This document shows, in pieces, positions 1 to 7,001 of a DNA stretch of 13,450 nucleotides. Origin of the DNA: CAJCIY01 sp036379355. Its GTDB lineage: Bacteria; Actinomycetota; Actinomycetes; Mycobacteriales; CAJCIY01. The number at the start of each line of letters is the position of its first letter. Within the stretch, counting starts at the first letter, position 1. The position numbers were made by a program, and so were the translations under genes. The DNA lies in NCBI GenBank assembly GCA_036379355.1, contig DASVGV010000152.1, positions 1 to 13,450 of the forward strand, written 5' to 3'. The notes under the pieces were generated by a model that made no database searches, had not been told where the DNA came from, and saw nothing but the letters and a program-made list of their open reading frames with translations.

Positions 1-432
1 GCGCAGCGCTTCCGGATATGTCTCCCCGATCAGCACGTACGCGGCGGTGATCAGCATGCCGCCCCCGAACCCCTGCAGGCCGCGCGCACCGACGAGCTGC
101 GCCATGGTCGTGGCCGAGCCGGCCACGACGAGCCCGCCGACGAACGTCGCCATCCCGCCGAGCAGCGGCAACCGGGGCCCGTGGACGTCGCTGTGCTGAC
201 CGGACACGACCATGCCGATCACGTTGCCGAGCAGGAAGGCGGTGAAAGCCCAGCCGTACGCGCCGACACCGTGCAGGTCGCGGGCCGCCGTCGGCAGCGC
301 CGGAGCCACCGCCATCGCCTCGAAGGCGATCATGGTGATGAGGATGACGATGCCGAACGTCGTCGCCCGGATCGACGGGGCGAAGATCGACCCCGGCTCC
401 GGCGCGCGGGTACGCGGAGCGTCGACGACCAC
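1..432 (-). CDS. MFS drug-efflux-type transporter, N-terminal part (cut by window edge)
   Basis: This is a proton-driven major facilitator transporter of the inner membrane; only the first 144 codons are in the window and the gene runs off the left edge. I read it directly from the minus strand. A polar N-terminus of about 22 residues is followed by a hydrophobic helix (about 24-45). Next comes a second helix and then an MFS motif A-like loop at about 78-87 (G-Q-H-S-D-V-H-G-P-R, keeping the key Gly, Asp and Gly). A later stretch, A-R-G-L-Q-G-F-G-G-G (about 116-125), is typical of the helix 4 region in DHA-type multidrug transporters. The GTG at 432 is the best start, placing a normal-length tail before helix 1, but it has no strong ribosome binding site. 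The gene diverges from the YetF-like gene. Substrate is unknown; the family call is firm, the 14-helix DHA2 subclass only likely. Confidence 0.85.
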   Translation of the reverse strand, partial: MVVDAPRTRAPEPGSIFAPSIRATTFGIVILITMIAFEAMAVAPALPTAARDLHGVGAYGWAFTAFLLGNVIGMVVSGQHSDVHGPRLPLLGGMATFVGGLVVAGSATTMAQLVGARGLQGFGGGMLITAAYVLIGETYPEALR

Positions 433-556
433 CTGGCAAGGATGCCTGCTCGTCCCGAATCGGGCCCCGCGACGTGCGCCGCACCGGCCACGGCGGGTGC
501 TTGGGTGAGCGTGAGCCGCCGACCGCGCGGCCTCGTTGCACACCCGAGGAGCACCG
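433..556. other. Divergent intergenic region between the MFS and YetF-like genes
   Basis: This 124-base spacer must hold the promoters of both flanking genes. I see no convincing -10/-35 pair and no long inverted repeat; an 8-base palindrome (CCGCGCGG near 523-530) is unremarkable at this base composition. The only clear signal is the ribosome binding site at its right end. Confidence 0.4.
546..550 (+). promoter_or_regulatory. Ribosome binding site for the YetF-like gene
   Basis: GAGGA lies 6 bases before the GTG at 557. This decides that start over the in-frame TTG at 536, which would place the site inside the coding region, and over the in-frame ATG at 578. Confidence 0.65.
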
Positions 557-1111
557 GTGGACCACGACCTTTTCGTCATGCAGATCTCGATCGCCGAGAA
601 GGTGGTCCGTACCGTCCTCGTCTACGCGGTGATCGTGATCCTCTTCCGGCTCACCGGCAAACGTGGTCTGGCCGGGTTCACGACCTTCGACTTCGCCGTC
701 GTCTTCCTGCTCAGCAACGTCGTGCAGAACGCGATCATCGGGAACGACAACAGCTTCCTCGGCGGTGCCATCGGGGCAGTGACCCTCGTGGCGGTCAACA
801 CGGCGCTCAGCCGCGCGATCGGCCGCAGCGCGGTGCTCTCGCGCATCCTGGAGGGACGCAGCACCACGGTCATCGCCGAGGGCCGGCTCGACGAGCCGCG
901 GCTGCGTCGGGTCGGTCTCGGCCGAGCCGAGCTGGAGCAGGCCGTGCGGCTGCAGAACGGGGACAGCATCGACCAGGTCCAGACCGCCCTGCTCGAGCCC
1001 GGTGGCCGCCTGCTGCTGACCCTGAAGCCCGACGAGCAGTCGATGACCAAGGGCGACCTCGCGCTGCTGCTCCGACGTCTCGACGATCTCGAGACGCTCC
1101 TGCGCCGGTAG
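557..1111 (+). CDS. YetF/DUF421 family membrane protein
   Basis: This 184-residue protein of the YetF (DUF421) family has an undefined biochemical role. Members are small inner-membrane proteins with an N-terminal membrane bundle and a cytoplasmic YetF domain. Here hydrophobic segments lie at about 17-33, 43-62 and 68-88. The family signature region R-L-T-G-K-R-G-L-A-G-F-T-T-F-D-F (31-46) sits between the first two. A soluble C-terminal domain (about 95-184) contains the typical L-L-E-P-G-G-R-L-L-L-T-L-K-P segment. The length suits the shorter family members. The start is the GTG preceded by GAGGA. It is transcribed away from the MFS gene and converges on the alcohol dehydrogenase gene, with only 15 bases between the two stop codons. 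Nothing in the context points to a specific substrate. Confidence 0.85.
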   Translation: MDHDLFVMQISIAEKVVRTVLVYAVIVILFRLTGKRGLAGFTTFDFAVVFLLSNVVQNAIIGNDNSFLGGAIGAVTLVAVNTALSRAIGRSAVLSRILEGRSTTVIAEGRLDEPRLRRVGLGRAELEQAVRLQNGDSIDQVQTALLEPGGRLLLTLKPDEQSMTKGDLALLLRRLDDLETLLRR

Positions 1112-1126
1112 CCGGGCTCGTCGCGC

Positions 1127-2161
1127 TCAGGCCCAGGGCTGGACGACCAGGCGGATCGGGTTCCCCTGCTTGCTCCGCAGCCGCTCGACGCCCGCCACGA
1201 TGTCCTCGAGCGGCACCAGGGCACTCACCGAACCCGACACGTCCAGGCGGCCGGTGCGGACGAGCGTGATCAGCTGGTCCAAGTGCTTGCGCTGGTACCC
1301 GAGATGCCCCAGCAGCGACTGGCTCTGGATGCCGAGGGCGACGCCCGGGCCGAGGTGCATCTCCTCGAGCGACAGGCCGACCATCAGCGCCCGACCGGCG
1401 CGGGCGAGGCTCGCCACGCACTGGGCGAGCACGGCGTTCGCCCCCACGAGGTCGACCGCCAGGTCCAGTCCCCGCCCGCCGGTCAGCGCGCGGATGCGGT
1501 CCAGGACGTCCGGTTCGGTGGGGTCCAACGCCTCGTCCGCGCCCAGGTGCAGCGCGCGCTCGCGCGCCGCCGGCAGCGGGTCGAGGGCGATGATCGGCGC
1601 CGCCCCGACCATGCGTGCAATCTGCACCGCGTGCGCGCCCAGACCCCCGATCCCCCACAGCCCGACCGACTCGGCGGGACGCAGGTGGGCCCGTTCGGTC
1701 AGCCCGGCGTACGGGGTGGCGACGGCGTCGGCAAGCACGCACGCCTGCTCCAGCGGCAGCTCGTCGGGCAGCGGGGTCAGGGTGCCGCCGGGGACGACGA
1801 CGTACTGCGCCCACGCGCCGTCGTAGCCGAAGCCCATGATCTGCGGCGCCTCGCACTCGGCGGCGCCTCGCGCGCAGGCCGAACACACGCCGCAGGCGCG
1901 GCCGGCGCCGAGCAGGACACGATCGCCCTGGCGCCAGCCGGAGACCTGCTCGCCCGCCCGCTCGACGATTCCCGCCGCTTCGTGGCCCGGCGTCACGACC
2001 GGCAGCGGGCCGGGCAGCTCGCCGTCGATCAGGTGCACATCCGACAGGCAAATACCGCAGGCCATGACCTTGACCAGTACCTCACCCCGCCCGGGACTCG
2101 GTACGGGTACGTCGGCGACAGCGAGGGTGCTGGTGGCGGCCTCGAAGCGGGCCGCGCGCAT
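1127..2161 (-). CDS. Zinc-dependent alcohol dehydrogenase (MDR superfamily)
   Basis: This 344-residue cytoplasmic medium-chain dehydrogenase is predicted to oxidise an alcohol or reduce an aldehyde with a nicotinamide cofactor. The catalytic zinc site is visible: Cys38 in C-G-I-C-L-S-D-V-H, His60-Glu61 in P-G-H-E, and Asp145 as a plausible third ligand. The structural-zinc lobe has four cysteines (90, 93, 96, 103), with the last spacing one residue shorter than the usual C-x2-C-x2-C-x7-C. The Rossmann fold carries G-I-G-G-L-G (170-175), and an acidic residue about 20 positions later (Asp194) favours NAD over NADP. The ATG at 2161 is chosen because GGAAG lies 5 bases upstream; the ATG at 2176 and a GTG at 2233 are in frame, but the latter would overlap the preceding gene. 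It is the last gene of the minus-strand block, about 41 bases after the MBL-rhodanese gene. Substrate unknown. Confidence 0.9.
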   Translation of the reverse strand: MRAARFEAATSTLAVADVPVPSPGRGEVLVKVMACGICLSDVHLIDGELPGPLPVVTPGHEAAGIVERAGEQVSGWRQGDRVLLGAGRACGVCSACARGAAECEAPQIMGFGYDGAWAQYVVVPGGTLTPLPDELPLEQACVLADAVATPYAGLTERAHLRPAESVGLWGIGGLGAHAVQIARMVGAAPIIALDPLPAARERALHLGADEALDPTEPDVLDRIRALTGGRGLDLAVDLVGANAVLAQCVASLARAGRALMVGLSLEEMHLGPGVALGIQSQSLLGHLGYQRKHLDQLITLVRTGRLDVSGSVSALVPLEDIVAGVERLRSKQGNPIRLVVQPWA

Positions 2162-2202
2162 GGTGGCTTCCGGCATGGCTCGCGACCGTACTCGCCGGCC
2201 GG

Positions 2203-3594
2203 TCAGGACATCGACGAGGCGAACGGAGCCCACGCCGCGTAACCGCCGAGCAGGTCGGACACGTCGTGAAAACCTCTGGCGCGCAACAGACTCGCGGCCG
2301 CGGACGAGCGGTACCCCCCGGCGCAGTGCACGAGGACGGGGCGCTCCGGGTCGATGCGGTCCAGGGCATCCAGCAGGCGCGGCAGCGGCAGGTTGACCGC
2401 TCCGGGCAGTGCGCCGTCCGCGTGCTCGGTGGGGCTGCGGACGTCGACGACCTGGATGTCGGCGCCCCCGGCCAGCAGGTCCCGGGCCTGGCCGGCCGTG
2501 AGGCGCGACGCGACGACGGCGGCGCCGGACCGGTCGAGCAGATGCTCGGCCGGGTTGAGCACGGCGGCCACCACCTCGTCGAGGCCGACGCGCGCCAGGC
2601 GCAGCCGGGCCTCGGCGACCTCCTCGGCCGAGCCGGCGAGCACGATCTGCTGGCCGGGGACGTGGACGGCTGCGGCGAACTCGGCGAACCGCCCGGACAG
2701 CCCGACGTTGACCGAGCCGCGCAGCGCCCCGGCCGCGAAGGCCTGGTCGTCGCGGACGTCGAGCAGCAACGTGCCGCGCGCCACCCGCGCGAGCGCCTCG
2801 TCGACGTCCAGAACCGGCAGCGGGTCGGACGGCAGCACGTCGTGGCCGGAGCGGTTGAGCGCGACCTCCTGGCTGAAGTACGCGGGCGGCTCACCGAGGC
2901 CCCGGGTAACCACCCGGACGAACTCGTCGGGCTGCATCGGTGCCAGCGCGTAGTTCGAGCGGCGCTGCTCCCCCAACGTAGAGAACGTCTGCTCCGACAG
3001 GGCCTTTCCGCACGCCGAGCCGGCACCGTGCCCCGGGTAGACCAGCACCTCGTCCGGCAACGGGAGGATCCGCTGGTGCAGCGACGCATACAGCTGCCGC
3101 GCCATGTCCTCGGCGCTCCGGCCCGCCGCGCCGAGCAGGTCCGGCCGGCCCACGTCTCCGATGAACAGGGTGTCCCCGGTGAGCAGCGCAGCCGGTGCGG
3201 GGTCGGCCGCGCGCTCGTAGACGGCCAGCGTGATCGACTCGGGGGTGTGGCCCGGCGTGGCCAGCACCTCCACGGCGACACCCGTTCGCTCGTCGCCGAG
3301 GTGCAGCCACTCACGGTCCGCCAGCCGCCGGATCGGGAACTCCACGGGCGACAGCTCACCCATCGCTACCTCCCCGCCGGTCGCCGCGGCGAGCTCCGCG
3401 TACCCCGGGACGAAGTCCGCGTGCACGTGCGTGAGCACGACGAGCTCGATGCGCAACCCATGTTCGGTCGCGTACGTGAGGTAGTCGTCGATGTCCCTCC
3501 GCGGGTCGACGACGAGGGCACGCCCGCTGACCTCGTCCGCCACGAGGTACGACGCCTGCGAGAGGCAGCCGAGGTAGAACTGCTCGACGATCAT
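2203..3594 (-). CDS. MBL-fold persulfide dioxygenase-like protein with two rhodanese domains
   Basis: This 463-residue protein joins an N-terminal metallo-beta-lactamase domain (about 1-245) to two rhodanese domains (about 260-350 and 365-460). Relatives with this layout handle glutathione or other low-molecular-weight persulfides: an iron-dependent dioxygenase makes sulfite and the rhodanese moves sulfane sulfur. Metal-site residues visible are His56, His58 and Asp60 (T-H-V-H-A-D-F), His116, Asp141 and His189. A Phe replaces the second His of the classic H-x-H-x-D-H, which suits a one-metal ETHE1-type site. The first rhodanese lacks the active cysteine loop (I-V-L-A-G-S-A-E-E-V) and should be structural. 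The second keeps it: Cys424 in H-C-A-G-G-Y-R-S. The start is the ATG at 3594, with GGGGGAG 6 bases upstream, overlapping the upstream stop as ATGA, so translation is coupled to the other MBL gene. In an actinobacterium the thiol would more likely be mycothiol; that is inference. Confidence 0.88.
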   Translation of the reverse strand: MIVEQFYLGCLSQASYLVADEVSGRALVVDPRRDIDDYLTYATEHGLRIELVVLTHVHADFVPGYAELAAATGGEVAMGELSPVEFPIRRLADREWLHLGDERTGVAVEVLATPGHTPESITLAVYERAADPAPAALLTGDTLFIGDVGRPDLLGAAGRSAEDMARQLYASLHQRILPLPDEVLVYPGHGAGSACGKALSEQTFSTLGEQRRSNYALAPMQPDEFVRVVTRGLGEPPAYFSQEVALNRSGHDVLPSDPLPVLDVDEALARVARGTLLLDVRDDQAFAAGALRGSVNVGLSGRFAEFAAAVHVPGQQIVLAGSAEEVAEARLRLARVGLDEVVAAVLNPAEHLLDRSGAAVVASRLTAGQARDLLAGGADIQVVDVRSPTEHADGALPGAVNLPLPRLLDALDRIDPERPVLVHCAGGYRSSAAASLLRARGFHDVSDLLGGYAAWAPFASSMS

Positions 3595-4538
3595 GCGTCG
3601 CTCCCCCGCGCCGCTGGGGAACCGCACACGTGGGTGGTCATCGGGCCGCCGTTCCAGGCGACGGCGTCGGCGAACGCCTGCACGATGTCGAGCTCTGTTC
3701 CGGCCGCGTCGGCGTAGGCCCGGTGCAGGTTCAGCACCAGGCGCTCGGCGTCGGCCCAGCCGGCGAACCCGCCGAGGTCGGCCTCCGTTGCGGCCTCCAG
3801 CGGAGAACGCCCGTCGCGCCGGCCGGCGGCAGCGATCTCGAGCACGAGCCGGTAGTAGCGCTCGTGCTGGCCGAGGACCTCGGCCAGGCGCGCCGCCTCG
3901 ACGAGAGGGCCGTGCCCGGGGACCAGCACCTCCGGCTCGTACGCGGCGAGCCAGTCGAGCGACCGGAGCGCGCCCTCCAGCGAGCCCATGAAGACCAGCG
4001 GCGTCAGCCCGTGGAACACCAGGTCACCGGCGAACAGGACGCGGGCGTCGGGCACCCAGGCAACGAGGTCGCCGGTCGTGTGCGCGGCGTACCCGGGGTG
4101 GGCCAACTCGACCGGCCGGTCCCCGGCCCACAGGGTTGCGCCGGTCGTGAGTGCGACGTCCGGGAGCCGTCTGGTGACCGGACCCCAGTCGGGTACGGGT
4201 GACCACAGCGGCGGGCAGCCGTCGATGATCACGTCCTGCGCCAGGCCCGCCCGCATCCGCTCGTGGCCGACGAGGGTGGTCTCGGCCGGCAGCAGGCTGT
4301 TGCCGTACGTGTGGTCGCCGTGCTGATGGGTGTTGACGGCAGCGCGCACGGGCTCGTCGGTCGCGACCACGAGGGCGTCGAGGAAGGCGCGCGTCCGGTC
4401 GGCCGTGGCGCAGGTGTCGACGACGACCGTGCCGCCGTCCCCCGTCACGGCGCCGGCGTTGTTGACCCACCAGGTGCCGTCGGGCTGCACCCACGCGCGC
4501 ACGCCGGGAGCGACCTCGTGCAGTGCCGGTCCGTCCAT
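3591..4538 (-). CDS. MBL-fold metallo-hydrolase
   Basis: This 315-residue single-domain metallo-beta-lactamase fold protein probably hydrolyses an ester, lactone or thioester; the sequence does not reveal the substrate. The full di-metal motif is present: H-Q-H-G-D-H at 71-76, a probable ligand His153 in A-A-H-T-T-G-D, the bridging Asp172 in F-A-G-D-L-V-F-H, and His209 in P-G-H-G. A C-terminal extension (about 260-315) ends in an A-W-N-G-G-P motif followed by a cysteine. No signal peptide is seen, so it is cytoplasmic. The ATG at 4538 has a purine-rich GCGGGA directly against it rather than a spaced site, so its initiation signal is weak. It starts 27 bases after the MmcQ-like gene and its stop overlaps the next start by 4 bases. 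It is not a close duplicate of that next gene: the active-site loops and C-termini differ. Confidence 0.85.
   Translation of the reverse strand: MDGPALHEVAPGVRAWVQPDGTWWVNNAGAVTGDGGTVVVDTCATADRTRAFLDALVVATDEPVRAAVNTHQHGDHTYGNSLLPAETTLVGHERMRAGLAQDVIIDGCPPLWSPVPDWGPVTRRLPDVALTTGATLWAGDRPVELAHPGYAAHTTGDLVAWVPDARVLFAGDLVFHGLTPLVFMGSLEGALRSLDWLAAYEPEVLVPGHGPLVEAARLAEVLGQHERYYRLVLEIAAAGRRDGRSPLEAATEADLGGFAGWADAERLVLNLHRAYADAAGTELDIVQAFADAVAWNGGPMTTHVCGSPAARGSDA
3601..3607 (-). promoter_or_regulatory. Ribosome binding site for the MBL-rhodanese gene
   Basis: GGGGGAG on the minus strand lies 6 bases before the ATG at 3594. It selects this start over an in-frame upstream codon at 3627 and sits inside the end of the preceding MBL gene, as expected for coupled translation. 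Confidence 0.7.
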
Positions 4539-4565
4539 TCCCGCAGTCTGTCAGCGCATCCGCGC

Positions 4566-4988
4566 TCAGGCGAGGCCGTGCTCGGTGAGCCAACGCGTCG
4601 CGCGCGTCGGCGAGGCCCGCGTCAGCCAGGCGTCCTGGATCACCTCGACCAGCTCCTGCCGCGAGAGCCGGCCGAGCGCACTCGCGCGTACCAGGACCGA
4701 CAGGTGCCCGTCGAAGTGCGCGGTCGTGAAGAACGGGCTCCTCGCGTCCTGCACCAGTGCCTGCTTCTCGGCGTCGGAACGGACCCAGATGACGATCACG
4801 TCGTCGTACCGCTCGCCGGTGCCGGGATCGACGGCATCGGGTCGCGGCGTCCGGAAGAACACGAACGACTTGCCGCCGACCTGGTAGACGGGCAGCCCGC
4901 CGTCCTTCTGCCACACCGTGACGTGCGGCATCGCCAGGGCCACGTCGTGCACGTCGGCGACCGTGGCCGGACGGGTGTCGTCGATCAC
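4566..4988 (-). CDS. MmcQ/YjbR family protein
   Basis: This 140-residue protein belongs to the MmcQ/YjbR family, a small alpha/beta fold often labelled DNA-binding on structural grounds, without an established function. The N-terminal T-V-A-D-V-H-D-V-A-L-A-M-P helix, the central G-G-K-S-F-V-F-F-R strand and a late V-L-V-R-A-S-A-L-G-R-L-S-R-Q-E-L-V-E-V-I-Q-D-A-W segment match the family layout and usual length. No metal or catalytic motif is evident. The start is GTG at 4988, with GCGGGG almost touching it, so the initiation signal is atypical; a later internal ATG would remove the first family helix. It follows the second ABC gene by 45 bases and precedes the MBL gene by 27, consistent with read-through transcription. 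The context does not suggest a shared pathway. Confidence 0.75.
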   Translation of the reverse strand: MIDDTRPATVADVHDVALAMPHVTVWQKDGGLPVYQVGGKSFVFFRTPRPDAVDPGTGERYDDVIVIWVRSDAEKQALVQDARSPFFTTAHFDGHLSVLVRASALGRLSRQELVEVIQDAWLTRASPTRATRWLTEHGLA

Positions 4989-5033
4989 CCCCGCACCGTA
5001 CGGACTGCCGGCCTGGCGGGGGAACGGCGGCGC

Positions 5034-7001
5034 TCAGGCCACCGCGGCGGCCGCGAACTGCGCTTGGTACAGCCGGGCGTAGGCGCCGTCCGCCCGCAGC
5101 AGCGAGCTGTGCGTGCCCTGCTCGACGATCTGGCCGTGCTCCATGACGAGGATCAGGTCGGCGTCGCGGATCGTGGAGAGCCGGTGAGCGATCACGAACG
5201 AGGTCCGGTCGGTGCGCAGGGCGCTCATCGCGTGCTGCACCAGCAGCTCTGTACGGGTGTCGACCGAGGAGGTCGCCTCGTCGAGGATCAGCAGCTCCGG
5301 GTCGGCGAGGAAGGCGCGCGCGATGGTCACCAGCTGACGCTCCCCCGACGAGAGGTTCGAGCCCTCCTCGTCGACGATCGTCGCGTACCCGTCGGGCAGC
5401 GAGTGCACGAACCGGTCGACGAATGTCGCGCGGGCAGCGGCCAGGATCTGCTGCTCGGTCGCGTCCGGGTTCCCGTACGCGATGTTGTCGCGGATCGTGC
5501 CCTCGAACAGCCAGGTGTCCTGGAGCACCATCCCGATCTGACCGCGTAGCGCCGACCGCGGCATCGACGTGATGTCCACCCCGTCGAGCGTGATGCGGCC
5601 GCTCTGGATGTCGTAGAACCGCATGATCAGGTTGACCAGGGTGGTCTTTCCCGCGCCGGTCGGGCCGACGATCGCGACGGTCTGGCCGGGCTCGGCCACC
5701 AGCGAGAGGTCCTTGATCAGTGGAATGTCCGGGGCGTACGAGAAGGACACGTGCTCGAACCGGACCTCGCCGTGTCGCTCCGTGGCCGGGTTCCCGGTGT
5801 CGTCGGCCGGTTCCTCGGGCGCGTCGAGCAGCTCGAAGACGCGCTCGGCCGAGGCGACACCCGACTGGAGCAGGTTGGCCATCGACGCGATCGAGGTGAG
5901 CGGCTGGGTGAACTGCCGCGAGTACTGGATGAAGGCCTGGATGTCGCCGAGGGACATCGACCCCTGCGCGACCCGCAGGCCACCGACGACCGCGATGATC
6001 ACGTAGTTGAGGTTTCCGACGAACATCATGATGGGCCGGACCAGCCCGCTGACGAACTGCGCTCCGTACGAGGACTGGTAGAGCGCCTCGTTCTCGCGTT
6101 CGAAGACCTCCTCGGCCTCGTGCTGCTTGCCGAAGACCTTGACCAGCGCGTGCCCGGTGAACGTCTCCTCGATGTGCGAGTTGAGCCGTCCGGTCCGCCG
6201 CCATTGGTCGATGAACAACGGCTGGGATCTACGCATCACCCGATGCCCGAGGACCATCGAGATCGGCACCGAGACGAGCGCGATCACCGCGAGTAGCGGC
6301 GAGATCCACACCATGAAGCTCAGCACCGCGGCGATGGTGAGCACGCTCGACAGCAGCTGGCTCATCGTCTGTTGCAGGGTCTGGCTGATGTTGTCGATGT
6401 CGTTGGTGACGCGGCTCAGCAGCTCACCCCGAGGCTGCCGGTCGAAGTAGCTGAGCGGCAGGGCGTTGACCTTGTCCTCGACGTCCGCGCGCATCCGCTT
6501 CACGGTGTTCTGCACGACGTCGTTGAGCAGGTAGCCCTGGGCAAAGCTCAGCACCGCACCGCCGACGTAGACCACGAGCGCGAACAGAAGCGCCATCCCG
6601 ACGGTGTCGAAGTTGACGCCGCGGGTCAGGTGCATCGAGGACAGCAGCTGGGCCTTGGTGTGGTTGCCGGTCGCGTTGAGCGCGTCGATCGCCTGCTGTT
6701 TCGTGCCGTGCGCGAGCACTTCCTTGCCGGTGAGCCCGCCGAAGATGAGGTCTGTCGCGTGGCCGAGGATCTTGGGCCCGAGTGCGGTGAGGATGACACT
6801 GCACACGGCGAAGCCCAGGACGGCGTACGCCTTGAGCCGGTCGGGCCGCATCTGGCCGATCAACCGCCGCGCCGAGGGGCCGAACGCGCTGGCCTTCTGG
6901 CCGACCATGCCGACGCCCCAGCGGCCACCACCCGGACCGTTCGCCTGCGCCCGTTCGGTTTCCTTCAGCTGCCCGGGGCTGCTGACGGTTGTCGACGCCA
7001 T
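5034..7001 (-). CDS. ABC exporter half-transporter, consensus-Walker subunit (heterodimer partner 2)
   Basis: This 655-residue fusion of a six-helix exporter membrane domain (about 55-385) and an ATPase domain (about 410-655) sits in the inner membrane and should pair with the product of the gene just upstream. A polar tail of about 50 residues precedes the first helix. Between helices 1 and 2 lies an extended loop (about 88-130) absent from the partner. The ATPase has an A-loop Tyr422, Walker A G-P-T-G-A-G-K-T (446-453), Q-loop Gln494, signature L-S-S-G-E-R-Q (550-556, deviating from LSGGQ), Walker B L-I-L-D-E (571-575) and switch His606 in A-H-R-L-S-T. Thus its own nucleotide-binding half is intact but its signature is variant. 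The ATG at 7001 shares its A with the upstream TGA (TGATG), and GAGG lies 7 bases before it. Such pairs export drugs, lipids or peptides; the cargo here is unknown. Confidence 0.93.
   Translation of the reverse strand: MASTTVSSPGQLKETERAQANGPGGGRWGVGMVGQKASAFGPSARRLIGQMRPDRLKAYAVLGFAVCSVILTALGPKILGHATDLIFGGLTGKEVLAHGTKQQAIDALNATGNHTKAQLLSSMHLTRGVNFDTVGMALLFALVVYVGGAVLSFAQGYLLNDVVQNTVKRMRADVEDKVNALPLSYFDRQPRGELLSRVTNDIDNISQTLQQTMSQLLSSVLTIAAVLSFMVWISPLLAVIALVSVPISMVLGHRVMRRSQPLFIDQWRRTGRLNSHIEETFTGHALVKVFGKQHEAEEVFERENEALYQSSYGAQFVSGLVRPIMMFVGNLNYVIIAVVGGLRVAQGSMSLGDIQAFIQYSRQFTQPLTSIASMANLLQSGVASAERVFELLDAPEEPADDTGNPATERHGEVRFEHVSFSYAPDIPLIKDLSLVAEPGQTVAIVGPTGAGKTTLVNLIMRFYDIQSGRITLDGVDITSMPRSALRGQIGMVLQDTWLFEGTIRDNIAYGNPDATEQQILAAARATFVDRFVHSLPDGYATIVDEEGSNLSSGERQLVTIARAFLADPELLILDEATSSVDTRTELLVQHAMSALRTDRTSFVIAHRLSTIRDADLILVMEHGQIVEQGTHSSLLRADGAYARLYQAQFAAAAVA

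Noticed and set aside
2266..3717. Long open frame on the plus strand, antisense to the MBL-rhodanese gene
   Set aside because: Its translation is rich in Arg, Gly and Ala with no domain, and it is a shadow of high-GC codons in the well-supported minus-strand gene.
4989..5033. CCGTACGG palindrome between the ABC and MmcQ-like genes as a promoter or terminator
   Set aside because: It is an isolated 8-base palindrome in a 45-base gap, with no -10/-35 elements or T-tract.
4024..6204. 726-codon open frame on the minus strand spanning the MBL, MmcQ-like and ABC genes in another frame
   Set aside because: It crosses three recognisable genes out of frame and its product is a low-complexity Arg-rich string.
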